Origin: Bacteroidota bacterium
GTDB taxonomy: Bacteria > Bacteroidota > Ignavibacteria > UBA10030
Assembly: GCA_026416125.1 (NCBI GenBank)
Contig: JAOAFT010000003.1
Coordinates: 1 to 64,000, forward strand
Length of the DNA stretch: 64,000 nucleotides
Direction: 5' to 3'
Position numbers and translations under genes: made by a program. This document shows, in pieces, positions 8,660-17,191 of this stretch; the stretch's first letter is position 1; each line of letters opens with the position of its first letter. The notes below the pieces were generated by a model that saw only the letters and a program-made list of their open reading frames with translations, did no database searches and was not told the origin of the DNA.

Positions 8660-9757
8660 TGCCCCAATACCAACTGGAAGTACAGGAAGCGTTATACCAA
8701 CTACAGCATTTTTATTCGTATCGATGCTGAGAAAGAATCCAGGGGACAGCGATCCAAGTGAAATGATTCCAGGGTAAATATTCAAACGGTATCGCATGAA
8801 GTATGTATCAGCAAACACGAACGATGCAAGCAATGAATTATTCCGATCGTAGTAAATTCCTGCCATTGGACCAATAATTATAGTATTCGAGGGAACGTCG
8901 TTTCGAACAGGGAGGGGACGACGACCCTTTGAAGTGGCACCTGCAGCAATTGTAAGTGAATGCTCGCTGTCGAGTTTATACGAGTAGCCGAGTTGTACAA
9001 AACATCCAAAGTTGAGAAAGAGACTTTTAGTCCGCGTGGAATTTAAGGGGATCTTCGCGATAAATGTTTGGCTAGCGTTTCGTACTGCGAATGGGGCAAA
9101 GGAGAGAGCTACTTGGTGTGGCCAACTATTGAAGGAGAGCTGGTGTGAAAAGTATTCTGCTACTCCGTCGAAACTGAAAAGGAGAATACCAAGAGGTTGG
9201 AAAATGAGAAAATCAGGAATGCAATCCACATTTGGATAGTAGTTCATTCCATTCTCGACGACTTCATTAAGGTACTCGTATGCAATACGAGTTAACGCAC
9301 CGAAAAAGTATGGCACTGGCACGTTGTGGTAATCGTACCACTCGGACATTTTTCGGTACTCCATACCACCACCGAGAAGGTGGAGAGCATAGTTTGGTGC
9401 ATATTGTCCTTCTTCAATACGAAAACTTGTTGGGAATATCTCAACACCAACAAACTTACTCCAGCCATACTTATTGATAATTGGACCAGGTGCCGTAATA
9501 CAACGCCATACATTTGTTGTAGCACTCTTCCAGTAAACGTTTTTCCATGATGGTTCTCTGTCGTTAAGCATTTGGAATGGATCGAATCCTCCGTTTAGGA
9601 TAAGTGTAACAGGATTGTACAGTGCTTCTGAACCGTACGGTACAGGCTTGTAAAAATAGTAGTGCTTCTCTTGTGCTAGTATTGTGTGTGGACACTGAAC
9701 GAGGAGTAAAAAACGTAGGCCGACGCGAATCACTTTGAATGAAAAATTGTTTTTCAT
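8651..9757 (-). CDS. Unrecognised secreted / probable outer-membrane protein
   Basis: 368 residues that I do not recognise. The N-terminus has a signal peptide with an atypically long basic lead and a likely cleavage after the Ala of TILAQ. The mature part is rich in aromatic residues and alternating hydrophobic strands (for example SLFLNFGCFVQLGYSYKL, TIIIGPMAGIYYDRN, LLASFVFADTYFMRYRL). This fits a small outer-membrane beta-barrel, and the last strand ends in a non-canonical KL. No catalytic motif is visible. The start overlaps the trmH stop by 4 nt (ATGA), so it is the second gene of that operon. Function unknown; a lineage-specific envelope protein is the safest description. Confidence 0.7.
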   Translation of the reverse strand: MKNNFSFKVIRVGLRFLLLVQCPHTILAQEKHYYFYKPVPYGSEALYNPVTLILNGGFDPFQMLNDREPSWKNVYWKSATTNVWRCITAPGPIINKYGWSKFVGVEIFPTSFRIEEGQYAPNYALHLLGGGMEYRKMSEWYDYHNVPVPYFFGALTRIAYEYLNEVVENGMNYYPNVDCIPDFLIFQPLGILLFSFDGVAEYFSHQLSFNSWPHQVALSFAPFAVRNASQTFIAKIPLNSTRTKSLFLNFGCFVQLGYSYKLDSEHSLTIAAGATSKGRRPLPVRNDVPSNTIIIGPMAGIYYDRNNSLLASFVFADTYFMRYRLNIYPGIISLGSLSPGFFLSIDTNKNAVVGITLPVLPVGIGAKL

Positions 9758-10587
9758 ACAATATCAGAAAAATTCTTGTAAGAACGTTGTCGTGCAACTT
9801 CATAGAGGAATACAGCACTTGCACTTGCTACATTTAAAGAATCGACATTGTTTGCCATAGGAATTGCTGCATAGATGTTGCAAATAGAAAGTACCCTTGA
9901 TGAAATTCCTTCACCTTCACTGCCGAAAATAAGACAAATGTTTCGCTCGAAAGGGGTTTCTGTCAGAAACGTAGATGTATGAGGATGAGCAGCCACAAGG
10001 GTACAGCTGTACGTCGTATTCAGGGTGGTGAGAGTTTCCACAAGGTTTTGTGAGTGGAATATGGGAATTTTGAATATAGCTCCCATTGAATTGCGTACTG
10101 CCCTTCGGAGATACGGACTACTCGACGTTTCACCGACTATGATACCGTGAACACCAAATGCTGCACAATTACGTACAATAACTCCTACATTTTCAGCATT
10201 TGTCAAACCATCAAGGGCAACGAAGAGGTGAGGTTGCTCACTCTGCTGAATAAGATCCTCTAATTTCAATGCCTTGGGTATTTGCGCTAATGCCATAATT
10301 CCTTGGTGAAGATGGTATCCAACAATTCTTTCAAGAAGTGCTTTGGGAGCGCAGTACGCTGTCAATGCCTCAGATCGTTGACGTAGAAGTGGTTCGTAGA
10401 CCTGAAACCACTCAGGTGTGAGAAGAATGGATACAAGTGGAATGCTAGTTTCCAAGAGACGCTGAACAACCTTTTCGCCCTCTGCAACGAACAAACCCTT
10501 TTTGAAGTGTTCAAAAGGCTGTCGCAGTGTTCGATATGGTTGCAAGTCAGGTATTTCAAGACTTGTTATAGGTTCGAAGCGTACCAT
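9754..10587 (-). CDS. TrmH/SpoU-family RNA 2'-O-methyltransferase
   Basis: A 277-residue SPOUT enzyme that transfers a methyl group from SAM to a ribose 2'-OH of tRNA or rRNA. An N-terminal substrate-binding segment (residues 1-110) precedes the knot domain with all three motifs: NAENVGVIVRN at 131-141, FGSEGEG at 221-227, and IPM...VDSLNVASA at 242-255. The target nucleotide cannot be told from sequence. On the minus strand a promoter TTGAGT-N17-TATACT precedes it. The best ribosome site (GAGG) points at an out-of-frame ATG 20 nt upstream of the chosen start, opening a 12-residue reading frame, so initiation here may be weak or coupled. Confidence 0.9.
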   Translation of the reverse strand: MVRFEPITSLEIPDLQPYRTLRQPFEHFKKGLFVAEGEKVVQRLLETSIPLVSILLTPEWFQVYEPLLRQRSEALTAYCAPKALLERIVGYHLHQGIMALAQIPKALKLEDLIQQSEQPHLFVALDGLTNAENVGVIVRNCAAFGVHGIIVGETSSSPYLRRAVRNSMGAIFKIPIFHSQNLVETLTTLNTTYSCTLVAAHPHTSTFLTETPFERNICLIFGSEGEGISSRVLSICNIYAAIPMANNVDSLNVASASAVFLYEVARQRSYKNFSDIV

Positions 10588-10628
10588 CGGAGTCTTGCAG
10601 TGTCCATGAACCTCACCTCACTATATTA

Positions 10629-10657
10629 AGTATACAATAATTTCAACTTGTACTCAA
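10629..10657 (-). promoter_or_regulatory. Promoter of trmH operon
   Basis: Read on the minus strand, -35 TTGAGT (10657-10652) and -10 TATACT (10634-10629) are separated by exactly 17 nt. Transcription would start near 10622, about 35 nt before the trmH ATG. Confidence 0.6.
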
Positions 10658-10818
10658 AATAAAAGTAGTAACTGTATAATGGAGAAAGGTTTAACACAAC
10701 AGTATCGAATACTCGGATTCATAGTACTATTGTTATAGGGTGTATAACATCAAGATAACTAGTCATATGCATGTGCAAAGTACAACATGCATTGGGTACA
10801 CAACTAGTTCTGTAGTTG

Positions 10819-11025
10819 TTACTTTCGCGTCTCTGATTGTTGTGATGGAGGTTTTTGGAGAAATGTTAGAATAAGAGCAAGAACGATCCCTATAATGAAT
10901 GCAATTTCAAGCTTCACGAGTGTACCCCAGTTGTACCAAATTCCAAGTAAGAACGATGCAAGTATACCAATAAGAAAACACGGGAACAATATAATGAGAA
11001 AGTGGTTTATTTGATATCTTTTCAT
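10819..11025 (-). CDS. Small two-helix membrane protein, unknown
   Basis: A 68-residue protein with two predicted transmembrane helices (residues about 8-28 and 37-59), the first with FLIGILASFLLGIWY. A polar C-terminal tail (QKPPSQQSETRK) follows. A GAGGGG ribosome site lies 6-7 nt before the ATG, which supports a real gene despite its size. No family is recognised. It stands alone between the trmH operon and a divergent gene. Confidence 0.55.
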   Translation of the reverse strand: MKRYQINHFLIILFPCFLIGILASFLLGIWYNWGTLVKLEIAFIIGIVLALILTFLQKPPSQQSETRK

Positions 11026-11643
11026 ATGTTGCCCCTCAAGAAAATGTGTAATTAGGAATTACGTATCGCACACTTTTGTGTGGATACTGTACTTATATGG
11101 TGTATCTTAAAAAACTGTGAACGATGGAGGTGCGCGGGGCGGTAAAAATTTTTCTAAACATTTTTGCTGAACATGAAATCTGGGGTTAATTCTAAAAAAT
11201 AATATGGAAGTATAATTTTTCGGTAGAAAGATAATGTGATAAATATATAAGTCGCTACAATATTTTCCTTGTACCTTTAGATGGTTGGAGAATGTCAATG
11301 ATGTGATTCTAGAGCTCTGTTTATTAAGTTTGCGTAGCTCTATTGTATTAAGTCGGCAATTTGAGAGTTGGATTAAGAGCGAAAACCCTATAGTATTTGT
11401 GAAAAAGGAGAACCAAAGGGTAGTAAGGACGAATCTTCTATGTTTCTCTAGTATCACCATAGTGAAGTGTACAAAATAACTCGAAAATATGCTATTCTTA
11501 GTGGATAAAAAATAGATTGAGTTTGTCGAAAACCGAGAACAATCTCCGTTAAGATTAGCATTCTCTCAGAGTGCATCTTTATTCGTTTCTATGCATCATA
11601 TCTTAAAAGTTACAAACGTTTTTAATAATTCTATGGAGCATAA
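11026..11643. other. Long divergent intergenic region, no gene seen
   Basis: A 618-nt A+T-rich stretch between the small membrane protein and the SQR-like gene, which run divergently. Short open frames here have no ribosome site and no recognisable protein. It must hold both promoters. One small hairpin, CACAC-TTTT-GTGTG, occurs near 11070. It could contain remains of a decayed gene, but nothing identifiable remains. Confidence 0.5.
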
Positions 11644-12876
11644 GTGAACCATCTAGTTGTCTTAGGTGCAGGCACAGGAGGAACGGTAGTTGTAAATCGT
11701 CTTCTCCGTCATATCGATACGATGTCGTGGAATGTTACGATTATTGATGAATCAGATAAACATTTCTATCAACCCGGGTTTTTATTTATTCCATTTGGAA
11801 TGTATGAACCTAAGGATATTGTAAAGAGTAAGCGGCAATTTTTGCCACGTGAAGTACGTTTTATTCAACATGGGATTGAAGAAATAAAGCCAACCGTTAA
11901 CCAGGTTTTGTTGAAGGATGGCAGTGTTCTCCACTACGATGTGTTAGTAATTGCGACGGGAGTAAAAATTGCCCCAGAGATGGTTCCAGGTTTAGTAGAC
12001 AGTGGTTGGTATGAAGAGGCTTTTGATTTTTATACATTTGAAGGAGCGCTTCAACTTTCTCAGGCATTGAGGAATTGGAAGGGTGGACAGTTGGTTGTAC
12101 ATATCGCTGAGATGCCTATTAAATGTCCTATAGCACCATTAGAATTCTCGTTTTTAGCAGATTGGTATTTTACGAAGCGAGGGAAGCGCGACGACGTTGA
12201 GATAATCTTAGTTACTCCCCTTCCTGGAGTTTTTACAAAGGCGCGTGCAAATGCAGCATTGCAAAAATTATTAGATGAAAAGCGTATCAGGGTGGTTACC
12301 GATTTTTATACAGAGCGAGTTGATGGTACAGAGAGAAAACTTTATGATTATAGTGGGAATAGTGTTTCCTACGACATCCTTGTGACAGTACCTCCAAATA
12401 CAGGAGATACACTAATTGCTCGTTCAGGGTTGGGAGATGAGATGAACTATGTACCGACGGATAAACATACCTTACAATCGAAAAACTATGAGAATATTTT
12501 TGTCATTGGTGATGCTACAGATTTACCCATCTCGAAAGCAGGATCGGTAGCCCATTTTCAAGCAGAGTTACTCGCAGAAAATATTGCCAGATATATTAAT
12601 AAGAAACCATTAGAACCTTCGTACGATGGTCATGCGAACTGTTTTATTGAATCAGGGCATGGGAAAGCAGTACTCATTGACTTTAATTACGAAATTGAGC
12701 CAAGTGAAGGACATTTCCCACTACCGTACATTGGGCCGCTGTCATTGTTACGAGAAACTCGTTTAAATCACTATGCAAAATTAGCATCTCGACACTTATA
12801 TTGGAACGTTATACTCCGTGGATTGCCAATACCATTTGTAACAGCGCGTATGAACCCACGTGGAAGAAAAATATAG
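11644..12876 (+). CDS. Sulfide:quinone oxidoreductase-like FAD flavoprotein
   Basis: A 410-residue FAD protein of the SQR/flavocytochrome c sulfide dehydrogenase superfamily. The N-terminal dinucleotide motif is LGAGTGGT. A typical SQR block FYQPGFLFIPFG follows, then the second ATG-type flavin motif VIATGVKIAP and FVIGDATDLP near residue 288. Two cysteines, C161 (KCPIAP) and C333 (NCFIESGHGKA), sit where SQRs carry the redox pair that attacks sulfide. The third cysteine of type I enzymes is absent. The predicted reaction is oxidation of sulfide or a persulfide with electrons passed to quinone. The start is GTG at 11644, with GGAG upstream. It heads a cluster with TusE/DsrC-like and DsrE-like sulfur carriers, supporting a sulfur role. 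Confidence 0.83.
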   Translation: MNHLVVLGAGTGGTVVVNRLLRHIDTMSWNVTIIDESDKHFYQPGFLFIPFGMYEPKDIVKSKRQFLPREVRFIQHGIEEIKPTVNQVLLKDGSVLHYDVLVIATGVKIAPEMVPGLVDSGWYEEAFDFYTFEGALQLSQALRNWKGGQLVVHIAEMPIKCPIAPLEFSFLADWYFTKRGKRDDVEIILVTPLPGVFTKARANAALQKLLDEKRIRVVTDFYTERVDGTERKLYDYSGNSVSYDILVTVPPNTGDTLIARSGLGDEMNYVPTDKHTLQSKNYENIFVIGDATDLPISKAGSVAHFQAELLAENIARYINKKPLEPSYDGHANCFIESGHGKAVLIDFNYEIEPSEGHFPLPYIGPLSLLRETRLNHYAKLASRHLYWNVILRGLPIPFVTARMNPRGRKI

Positions 12877-12899
12877 AACACAAAGAGGAGAGATTCGCA

Positions 12900-13217
12900 A
12901 TGCTAACAAAGAATTTCAATGGTGTTACGATTTCTGTGAATGAAGAAGGATATTTAACAGATCGTACTCAATGGACAAAAGAAATTGCAAAAGCGATTGC
13001 AAAGGAAGAGGGAATTTCTGAATTAACCGATGGACATTGGAGAGTTATTGATTTCTTGCAAAAAGATTTTATAGAACGAGGTACACTCCCATCGATTCGT
13101 CGGTTAAATACGGTTGGTGGTATACCAACAAAAGAGTTGTATGCACTATTTCCTGGAGGACCTTTGAAAAAAGCAGCGAAAATTGCTGGATTACCGAAAC
13201 CAACGAGTTGTGTGTAA
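12900..13217 (+). CDS. TusE/DsrC-family sulfur carrier, single C-terminal cysteine
   Basis: A 105-residue DsrC/TusE-fold protein (helical bundle with flexible C-terminal arm). It ends in the family hallmark GLPKPTSCV, so the penultimate cysteine (CysA) is present. The second redox cysteine of true DsrC, 11 residues earlier, is replaced by Ala in KKAAKIAG. It therefore resembles TusE or the regulatory DsrC-like proteins, which carry a single persulfide, rather than the trisulfide-forming DsrC of dissimilatory sulfite reductase. The start at 12900 has GAGGAG upstream; an earlier in-frame start would overlap the previous gene without a ribosome site. It lies 23 nt after the SQR-like gene. Confidence 0.88.
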   Translation: MLTKNFNGVTISVNEEGYLTDRTQWTKEIAKAIAKEEGISELTDGHWRVIDFLQKDFIERGTLPSIRRLNTVGGIPTKELYALFPGGPLKKAAKIAGLPKPTSCV

Positions 13218-13239
13218 GAAAATATAAAAGGAGCAAACA

Positions 13240-13740
13240 ATGACTGAATCAAATGCAAAACTTGAAAAAGTTTCGATCATTATCTCTCGTGGTACACTCG
13301 ATGGAGTCTACCCTGGTTTGATTATGGCAAACGGTGCTCGCATGGAAGGGATTGAGGCGAATCTCTTCTTTACATTTTTTGGTCTCTATGCAATTTTGAA
13401 AAAGTTCAACAATAAACTTCGAATTGCAACAGTTGGTAATCCAGCGCTTCGTGTTCCTGGTGCGAAAGGAGTCCCTTTGCCAACATTATTTGGAATGCTA
13501 CCAGGGATGTCAGCTTTTGCAACTTGGATGATGAAACGCGAAATGAATAAGCTCGATATTCCCTCGGTCCCAGAAATGTTGCAAATGATCGATGATGCAG
13601 GCGGAAATATTTACGCATGCAAGGCTACGGTTGACATGTTCCATTTGTCAAACGATGATTTCATTCCTCAAGTAAAAAAAGTATTGACTGTTGGTGAGTT
13701 CTACGAACTCTCCCATGGTGCTCAAATTATATTTACTTGA
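13240..13740 (+). CDS. DsrE/DsrF-like (DsrE2-type) sulfurtransferase protein
   Basis: A 166-residue protein of the DsrE2/peroxiredoxin-related family. The N-terminus has the fold's first strand (KVSIIISRGTLDG), then a hydrophobic segment FFTFFGLYAIL. The single conserved cysteine occurs in NIYACKATVDMF, where relatives bind a persulfide. Relatives pass sulfane sulfur to TusA- or TusE/DsrC-type carriers. AAAGGAG precedes the ATG, and the gene follows the TusE-like gene by 22 nt, so SQR, TusE-like and DsrE-like form one operon. The direction of sulfur flow cannot be inferred. Confidence 0.85.
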   Translation: MTESNAKLEKVSIIISRGTLDGVYPGLIMANGARMEGIEANLFFTFFGLYAILKKFNNKLRIATVGNPALRVPGAKGVPLPTLFGMLPGMSAFATWMMKREMNKLDIPSVPEMLQMIDDAGGNIYACKATVDMFHLSNDDFIPQVKKVLTVGEFYELSHGAQIIFT

Positions 13741-14064
13741 TAACTACTTCTTTTACACTGTACGTTGTCGTGTTATACAAAGTTTCCTCTTTGAGAAAAG
13801 TGGTGTGGCAAAGGAGGGGGGCGTGTAGATATTTTAACGCGTTCATACGGTGAAATGTACACCACAGTAGATCTACTCTCCTGTGATAACACGTTTCGGA
13901 TAAATACGACGAGATACAGCAAACCTCTTGAAACCGACTCCAATCAAAGAGATGATTACACTCCAAAAATATTCGATTCGTGTGAATAGAGAGTTATAGA
14001 TTATTGGACATATCCGAGAAAAATACTATTTTGCCAGTACAATAAATTTTTTATTGTAATAACT
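13741..14064. other. Intergenic region with nested inverted repeats
   Basis: No gene is visible in these 324 nt. CGTGTTAT (13768-13775) and ATAACACG (13885-13892) could close a structure. Inside it lie CCTCTTTG/CAAAGGAGG (13786-13817), a palindrome AGTAGATCTACT (13866-13877) and CACAG/CTGTG arms. The 3' part holds the promoter and operator of the next gene. Confidence 0.4.
14004..14058 (+). promoter_or_regulatory. Promoter with palindromic operator for the CDF exporter
   Basis: -35 TTGGAC (14004-14009) and -10 TATTTT (14027-14032) are spaced by 17 nt. A perfect 9+3+9 inverted repeat, TACAATAAA and TTTATTGTA around TTT, covers 14038-14058, which is the expected transcription start and first 20 nt. 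A repressor bound there would block the promoter. The regulator is unknown; ArsR/SmtB, Fur/Zur or MntR-type proteins are possible by analogy. Confidence 0.6.
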
Positions 14065-14979
14065 ATGGAACGTAAATCGGTAAACCCAGGGTTCGATAGT
14101 AAACGTCTTTGGTGGGCTATTACAGTCAATGTATTTATAACAGTTGCTCAGATTGTTGGTGGTTTTATTTCTGGAAGCTTGTCACTACTTTCGGATGCAG
14201 TACATAATTTTGGAGATGCACTTGCACTCTTTCTCAGTTGGATTGCTTTTCGAATCGGTAGAAGGCCATATACAACAACATTTACATTCGGGTATAAGAG
14301 AGCTGAAATTCTAGCAGCAATGGTAAATGCAGCAGCATTAGTGGTCGTTGGTTTAGTACTGATAATAGAAGCATTTCAGAGATTAATAACTCCAGAAATC
14401 CCCTCCGCACCTATAATAATGATTGTGCTTGGTATTTTAGGAATGTCGGCTAATATGGTTGGGGTTCTGTTACTCCATAGGAATACTCATCAAAACCTCA
14501 ATGTCCGTTCTGCGTATCTCCACTTGCTTAGTGATGCGATTGCAAGTGCAGGAATTATTGTAGGAGGTGTTTGTATTTGGTTTTGGTCTGTTTCATGGAT
14601 TGATCCTCTGCTGACAATAGCAATAGCACTCTATGTCGTGTGGGAATCGTACGATATCTTGAAAAACTCAACAAATATATTAATGATGGCTGCTCCTAAA
14701 GAACTTTCATTGGAAGATATAAGTAATCGGATTGCAGCTTTACCTAACGTTACGAATGTGCACCACGCACATCTTTGGCAGATGTCGGATCACGATATTC
14801 ATTTTGAAGCTCATGTTTGTGTATCCGACATGTACATAAGTGATGTTCAAGAGGTGCTTGAGCAAATAGAACGAATCCTTGATGAGGTGTACAATATCAA
14901 GCATGTAACAATTCAATTTGAGTACGATAAGTGTACTGAGCAGTCACTCTTGCACTCTTCAATGCAGGCCAATGACTGA
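14065..14979 (+). CDS. Cation diffusion facilitator, probable zinc exporter
   Basis: A 304-residue CDF family Zn2+/H+ antiporter of the inner membrane with six transmembrane helices and a cytoplasmic C-terminal domain. The metal site is the HxxxD pair in helix 2 (H47, D51 of SDAVHNFGD) and helix 5 (H153, D157 of HLLSDAIAS), the pattern of Zn-selective members. The C-terminal domain (about 205-295) contains VHHAHLWQMSDHDIHFEAHV, as in CzcD/ZitB. No good Shine-Dalgarno precedes the ATG; the leader is A+T-rich. Its stop overlaps the next start by 8 nt, so it is cotranscribed with the antiporter. Confidence 0.93.
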   Translation: MERKSVNPGFDSKRLWWAITVNVFITVAQIVGGFISGSLSLLSDAVHNFGDALALFLSWIAFRIGRRPYTTTFTFGYKRAEILAAMVNAAALVVVGLVLIIEAFQRLITPEIPSAPIIMIVLGILGMSANMVGVLLLHRNTHQNLNVRSAYLHLLSDAIASAGIIVGGVCIWFWSVSWIDPLLTIAIALYVVWESYDILKNSTNILMMAAPKELSLEDISNRIAALPNVTNVHHAHLWQMSDHDIHFEAHVCVSDMYISDVQEVLEQIERILDEVYNIKHVTIQFEYDKCTEQSLLHSSMQAND

Positions 14980-16453
14980 TTTTAATACTATACTTTTTGT
15001 AGCATCGTTTCTTATTCTTGCAAGTGTCATTGTTGCACGGTTGGTTGACAACATTGGTATTCCTACATTACTCCTCTTTTTAGGAATTGGAATAGTTGCC
15101 CATTCTGAGCGCCTTGTTGAATTTGGTTTTGCAACTCCTGCGCTAACACAGTATATTGCGACTATTGCATTGATTTTTATTATTTTTGCAGGTGGTCTTG
15201 AAACACAGTGGCACCAAGTAAAACCGATCCTCCGGTACGGGATAACTCTTGCAACTGGTGGTGTGTTGATCACAGCACTGGTGGTGGCACTCTTTGCGTG
15301 GAAAGTGTTGGGGTATTCACTTCTCGAAGGTCTTCTTCTTGGTTCCATTATCTCGTCAACAGATGCTCCTGCTGTATTTTCCATTTTACGATCAAAGAAA
15401 GTATCGTTAAAAGGTACATTAAAACCTCTCCTTGAGTTCGAATCTGGAAGTAACGACCCAACTGCGATGTTTCTCACACTTACAATGGTAGCTGCTGTCA
15501 ATACTGGTCAAATAGCAGTCGGTGGAATGATTGTTACCTTTGTTCTTCAAATGTGTATAGGCATTGTTGTGGGAATAGTATTTGGTCGATTGGTCGTTAC
15601 ACTTGTAAATTCAATACGCTTTTCATACGAAGGATTCTACCCAGTCAGTGTCTTTGCTGCTGCTGTTGGCATCTATGCTTCGTCGTCACTCGTTGGTGGG
15701 AATGGTATTTTAGCGGTGTACCTTGCTGGAATTGTTATTGGGAATAGCGAAATTGTTCATAAGAAAAGTTTATTGCGGTTTTTTGATGGACTTGCATGGT
15801 TGAGTCAAATTACAATGTTCCTTGTTTTGGGATTCCTTGTAACACCAAAGGAAGTGTTTTCACACGCACAGGGAGGGTTTATCGTTTCTGCAGTACTAAT
15901 TTTTTTAGCGAGACCCCTTGGGGTATTTCTCTCTCTCGTTCCTTCAAGGTTTAACATCCGAGAAAAATTTTTCCTCTCGTGGGTTGGTATCCGAGGAGCA
16001 ATGCCGATTATTCTTTCAACATTTTTAATGACCACACAACTTCCACAGTCCATAGAATTTGTTCGGATTGTGTTTTTTATTGTTCTTACATCGGCTCTTG
16101 TCCAAGGGTGGTCGATTCCGTATGTTGCACGTTTGCTCGGTGTTGATGCTCCACAACCTCAGATTCAGCGGTTTCCTTTAGAATTTGAGACTCCACAAGG
16201 AAGTGATACCGAATTGTACGACTTTATCGTTCCGTACAACTCTACAGCAACCAGCAAGCCAATTGTCGAACTTGGATTACCAAAGGGAACATTGATTGTT
16301 CTTATAATACGGAATGAAAAATATATCGTACCAAGTGGGGGAACTATTTTGGAACCTGGGGATACGATTCTTGCACTTGTGAAAAAGGCACACTTAGAGG
16401 ACTTTCGAAAAGTCATTACAACGGGAGAAGGTACAGAGTTCTTCCCGTTGTAA
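14972..16453 (+). CDS. Potassium/proton antiporter, NhaP2/CvrA type
   Basis: A 493-residue CPA1-family cation:proton antiporter. About twelve transmembrane helices span residues 5-390, including the STDAPAVFSILR and ESGSNDPTA motifs that hold the ion-binding acidic residues of NhaP-type transporters. A cytoplasmic TrkA-C/RCK_C-like domain (about 410-490, ending ILALVKKAHLEDF) suggests ligand gating, as in NhaP2. K+ or Na+ preference cannot be read from sequence. ATG at 14972 overlaps the CDF gene end (ATGACTGA), indicating coupled translation; an upstream in-frame start inside the CDF gene is rejected. Confidence 0.9.
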   Translation: MTDFNTILFVASFLILASVIVARLVDNIGIPTLLLFLGIGIVAHSERLVEFGFATPALTQYIATIALIFIIFAGGLETQWHQVKPILRYGITLATGGVLITALVVALFAWKVLGYSLLEGLLLGSIISSTDAPAVFSILRSKKVSLKGTLKPLLEFESGSNDPTAMFLTLTMVAAVNTGQIAVGGMIVTFVLQMCIGIVVGIVFGRLVVTLVNSIRFSYEGFYPVSVFAAAVGIYASSSLVGGNGILAVYLAGIVIGNSEIVHKKSLLRFFDGLAWLSQITMFLVLGFLVTPKEVFSHAQGGFIVSAVLIFLARPLGVFLSLVPSRFNIREKFFLSWVGIRGAMPIILSTFLMTTQLPQSIEFVRIVFFIVLTSALVQGWSIPYVARLLGVDAPQPQIQRFPLEFETPQGSDTELYDFIVPYNSTATSKPIVELGLPKGTLIVLIIRNEKYIVPSGGTILEPGDTILALVKKAHLEDFRKVITTGEGTEFFPL

Positions 16454-16853
16454 AATATTTTTTCATTAGTTGTAGCCAGAATAAATAACAGTGAAGAATA
16501 AACGTGGTTAGTATTTAGTGTTGATGGGGACAATGAGATTTTGGTTACAAAGATCATGCTCTCATTATGGCTTCTCTCGATTTGTATATAAAACTATGAT
16601 AGTGGTCAAGCAAAGTAAGTCATATTTTAAGAGGTTAAATGAATTAAAAGTGACTCTTAATAATTAAGGTATACTTAAGTAAAATGACAGAATAAAAATA
16701 TCATCGATCTGAATTTTTAATGGTTTGAAATACCTGAATTTTACATATTTTTTATGGTGCTCTTGCTCTAATGATGGAATAATCCTGTATTTTTGAAGTT
16801 TCGTTGTATTATATATACTATATAAATTAAACTTTCAATACTCAGGAGGGAGT
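16454..16853. other. A+T-rich intergenic region, promoter at its end
   Basis: 400 nt with no gene or obvious RNA structure. Only the promoter just before the ABM-domain gene can be supported; the rest shows short A/T runs without open frames of interest. Confidence 0.5.
16793..16821 (+). promoter_or_regulatory. Promoter of ABM-domain gene
   Basis: -35 TTGAAG (16793-16798), 17-nt spacer, -10 TACTAT (16816-16821). Transcription would start near 16828, giving a short leader with CAGGAGGGAG as ribosome site. Confidence 0.6.
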
Positions 16854-17159
16854 ATGTATATCGTTCATGTCCATGTACATGTTAAGGGAGAATATGTTGA
16901 AGAGTTTATACGTACCACCATTGAAAATGCACGTAGTAGTCTCTATGAGCCAGGCGTTGCACGGTTTGATGTACTTCAAAGTCAAGATGATCCAACACAC
17001 TTTATTCTTGTCGAGGTGTACAGGACAATTGAGGATTCGGCAAAACACAAGGAAACAACTCACTATCAGCAGTGGAGAGAGAAGGTTGCTGTAATGATGG
17101 CTGAACCTCGATCAAGTATGAAGTATAGAAATATTTTCCCTGATGAAAATGGTTGGTAA
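16854..17159 (+). CDS. ABM-domain (LsrG-like) putative monooxygenase
   Basis: A 101-residue dimeric alpha/beta-barrel protein of the antibiotic biosynthesis monooxygenase (ABM) superfamily. It is close in style to LsrG/YgiN: the N-terminal strand [10 protein letters not shown], then [17 protein letters not shown] and [19 protein letters not shown], all typical of the family. Members include the AI-2 processing isomerase LsrG and cofactor-free quinol monooxygenases. Which applies here is unknown. A strong ribosome site (AGGAGGG) precedes the ATG. It is followed after 32 nt by an iron-containing alcohol dehydrogenase, the likely partner in a small catabolic or detoxification unit. Confidence 0.85.
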   Translation: MYIVHVHVHVKGEYVEEFIRTTIENARSSLYEPGVARFDVLQSQDDPTHFILVEVYRTIEDSAKHKETTHYQQWREKVAVMMAEPRSSMKYRNIFPDENGW

Positions 17160-17191
17160 TCGCATTCTTACCTTGTTATTGAACGTTTGTT

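Noticed and set aside
11107-11460. Minus-strand 117-codon open frame in the divergent spacer
   Set aside because: Low-complexity composition, no ribosome site, no similarity that I recognise.
12900-13217. True DsrC of dissimilatory sulfite reduction
   Set aside because: The second redox cysteine is Ala and no dsrAB is present, so a TusE/DsrC-like carrier is the safer call.
16165-16557. Minus-strand 130-codon frame opposite the antiporter gene end
   Set aside because: It mirrors the coding strand of the antiporter RCK region and has no signal of its own.
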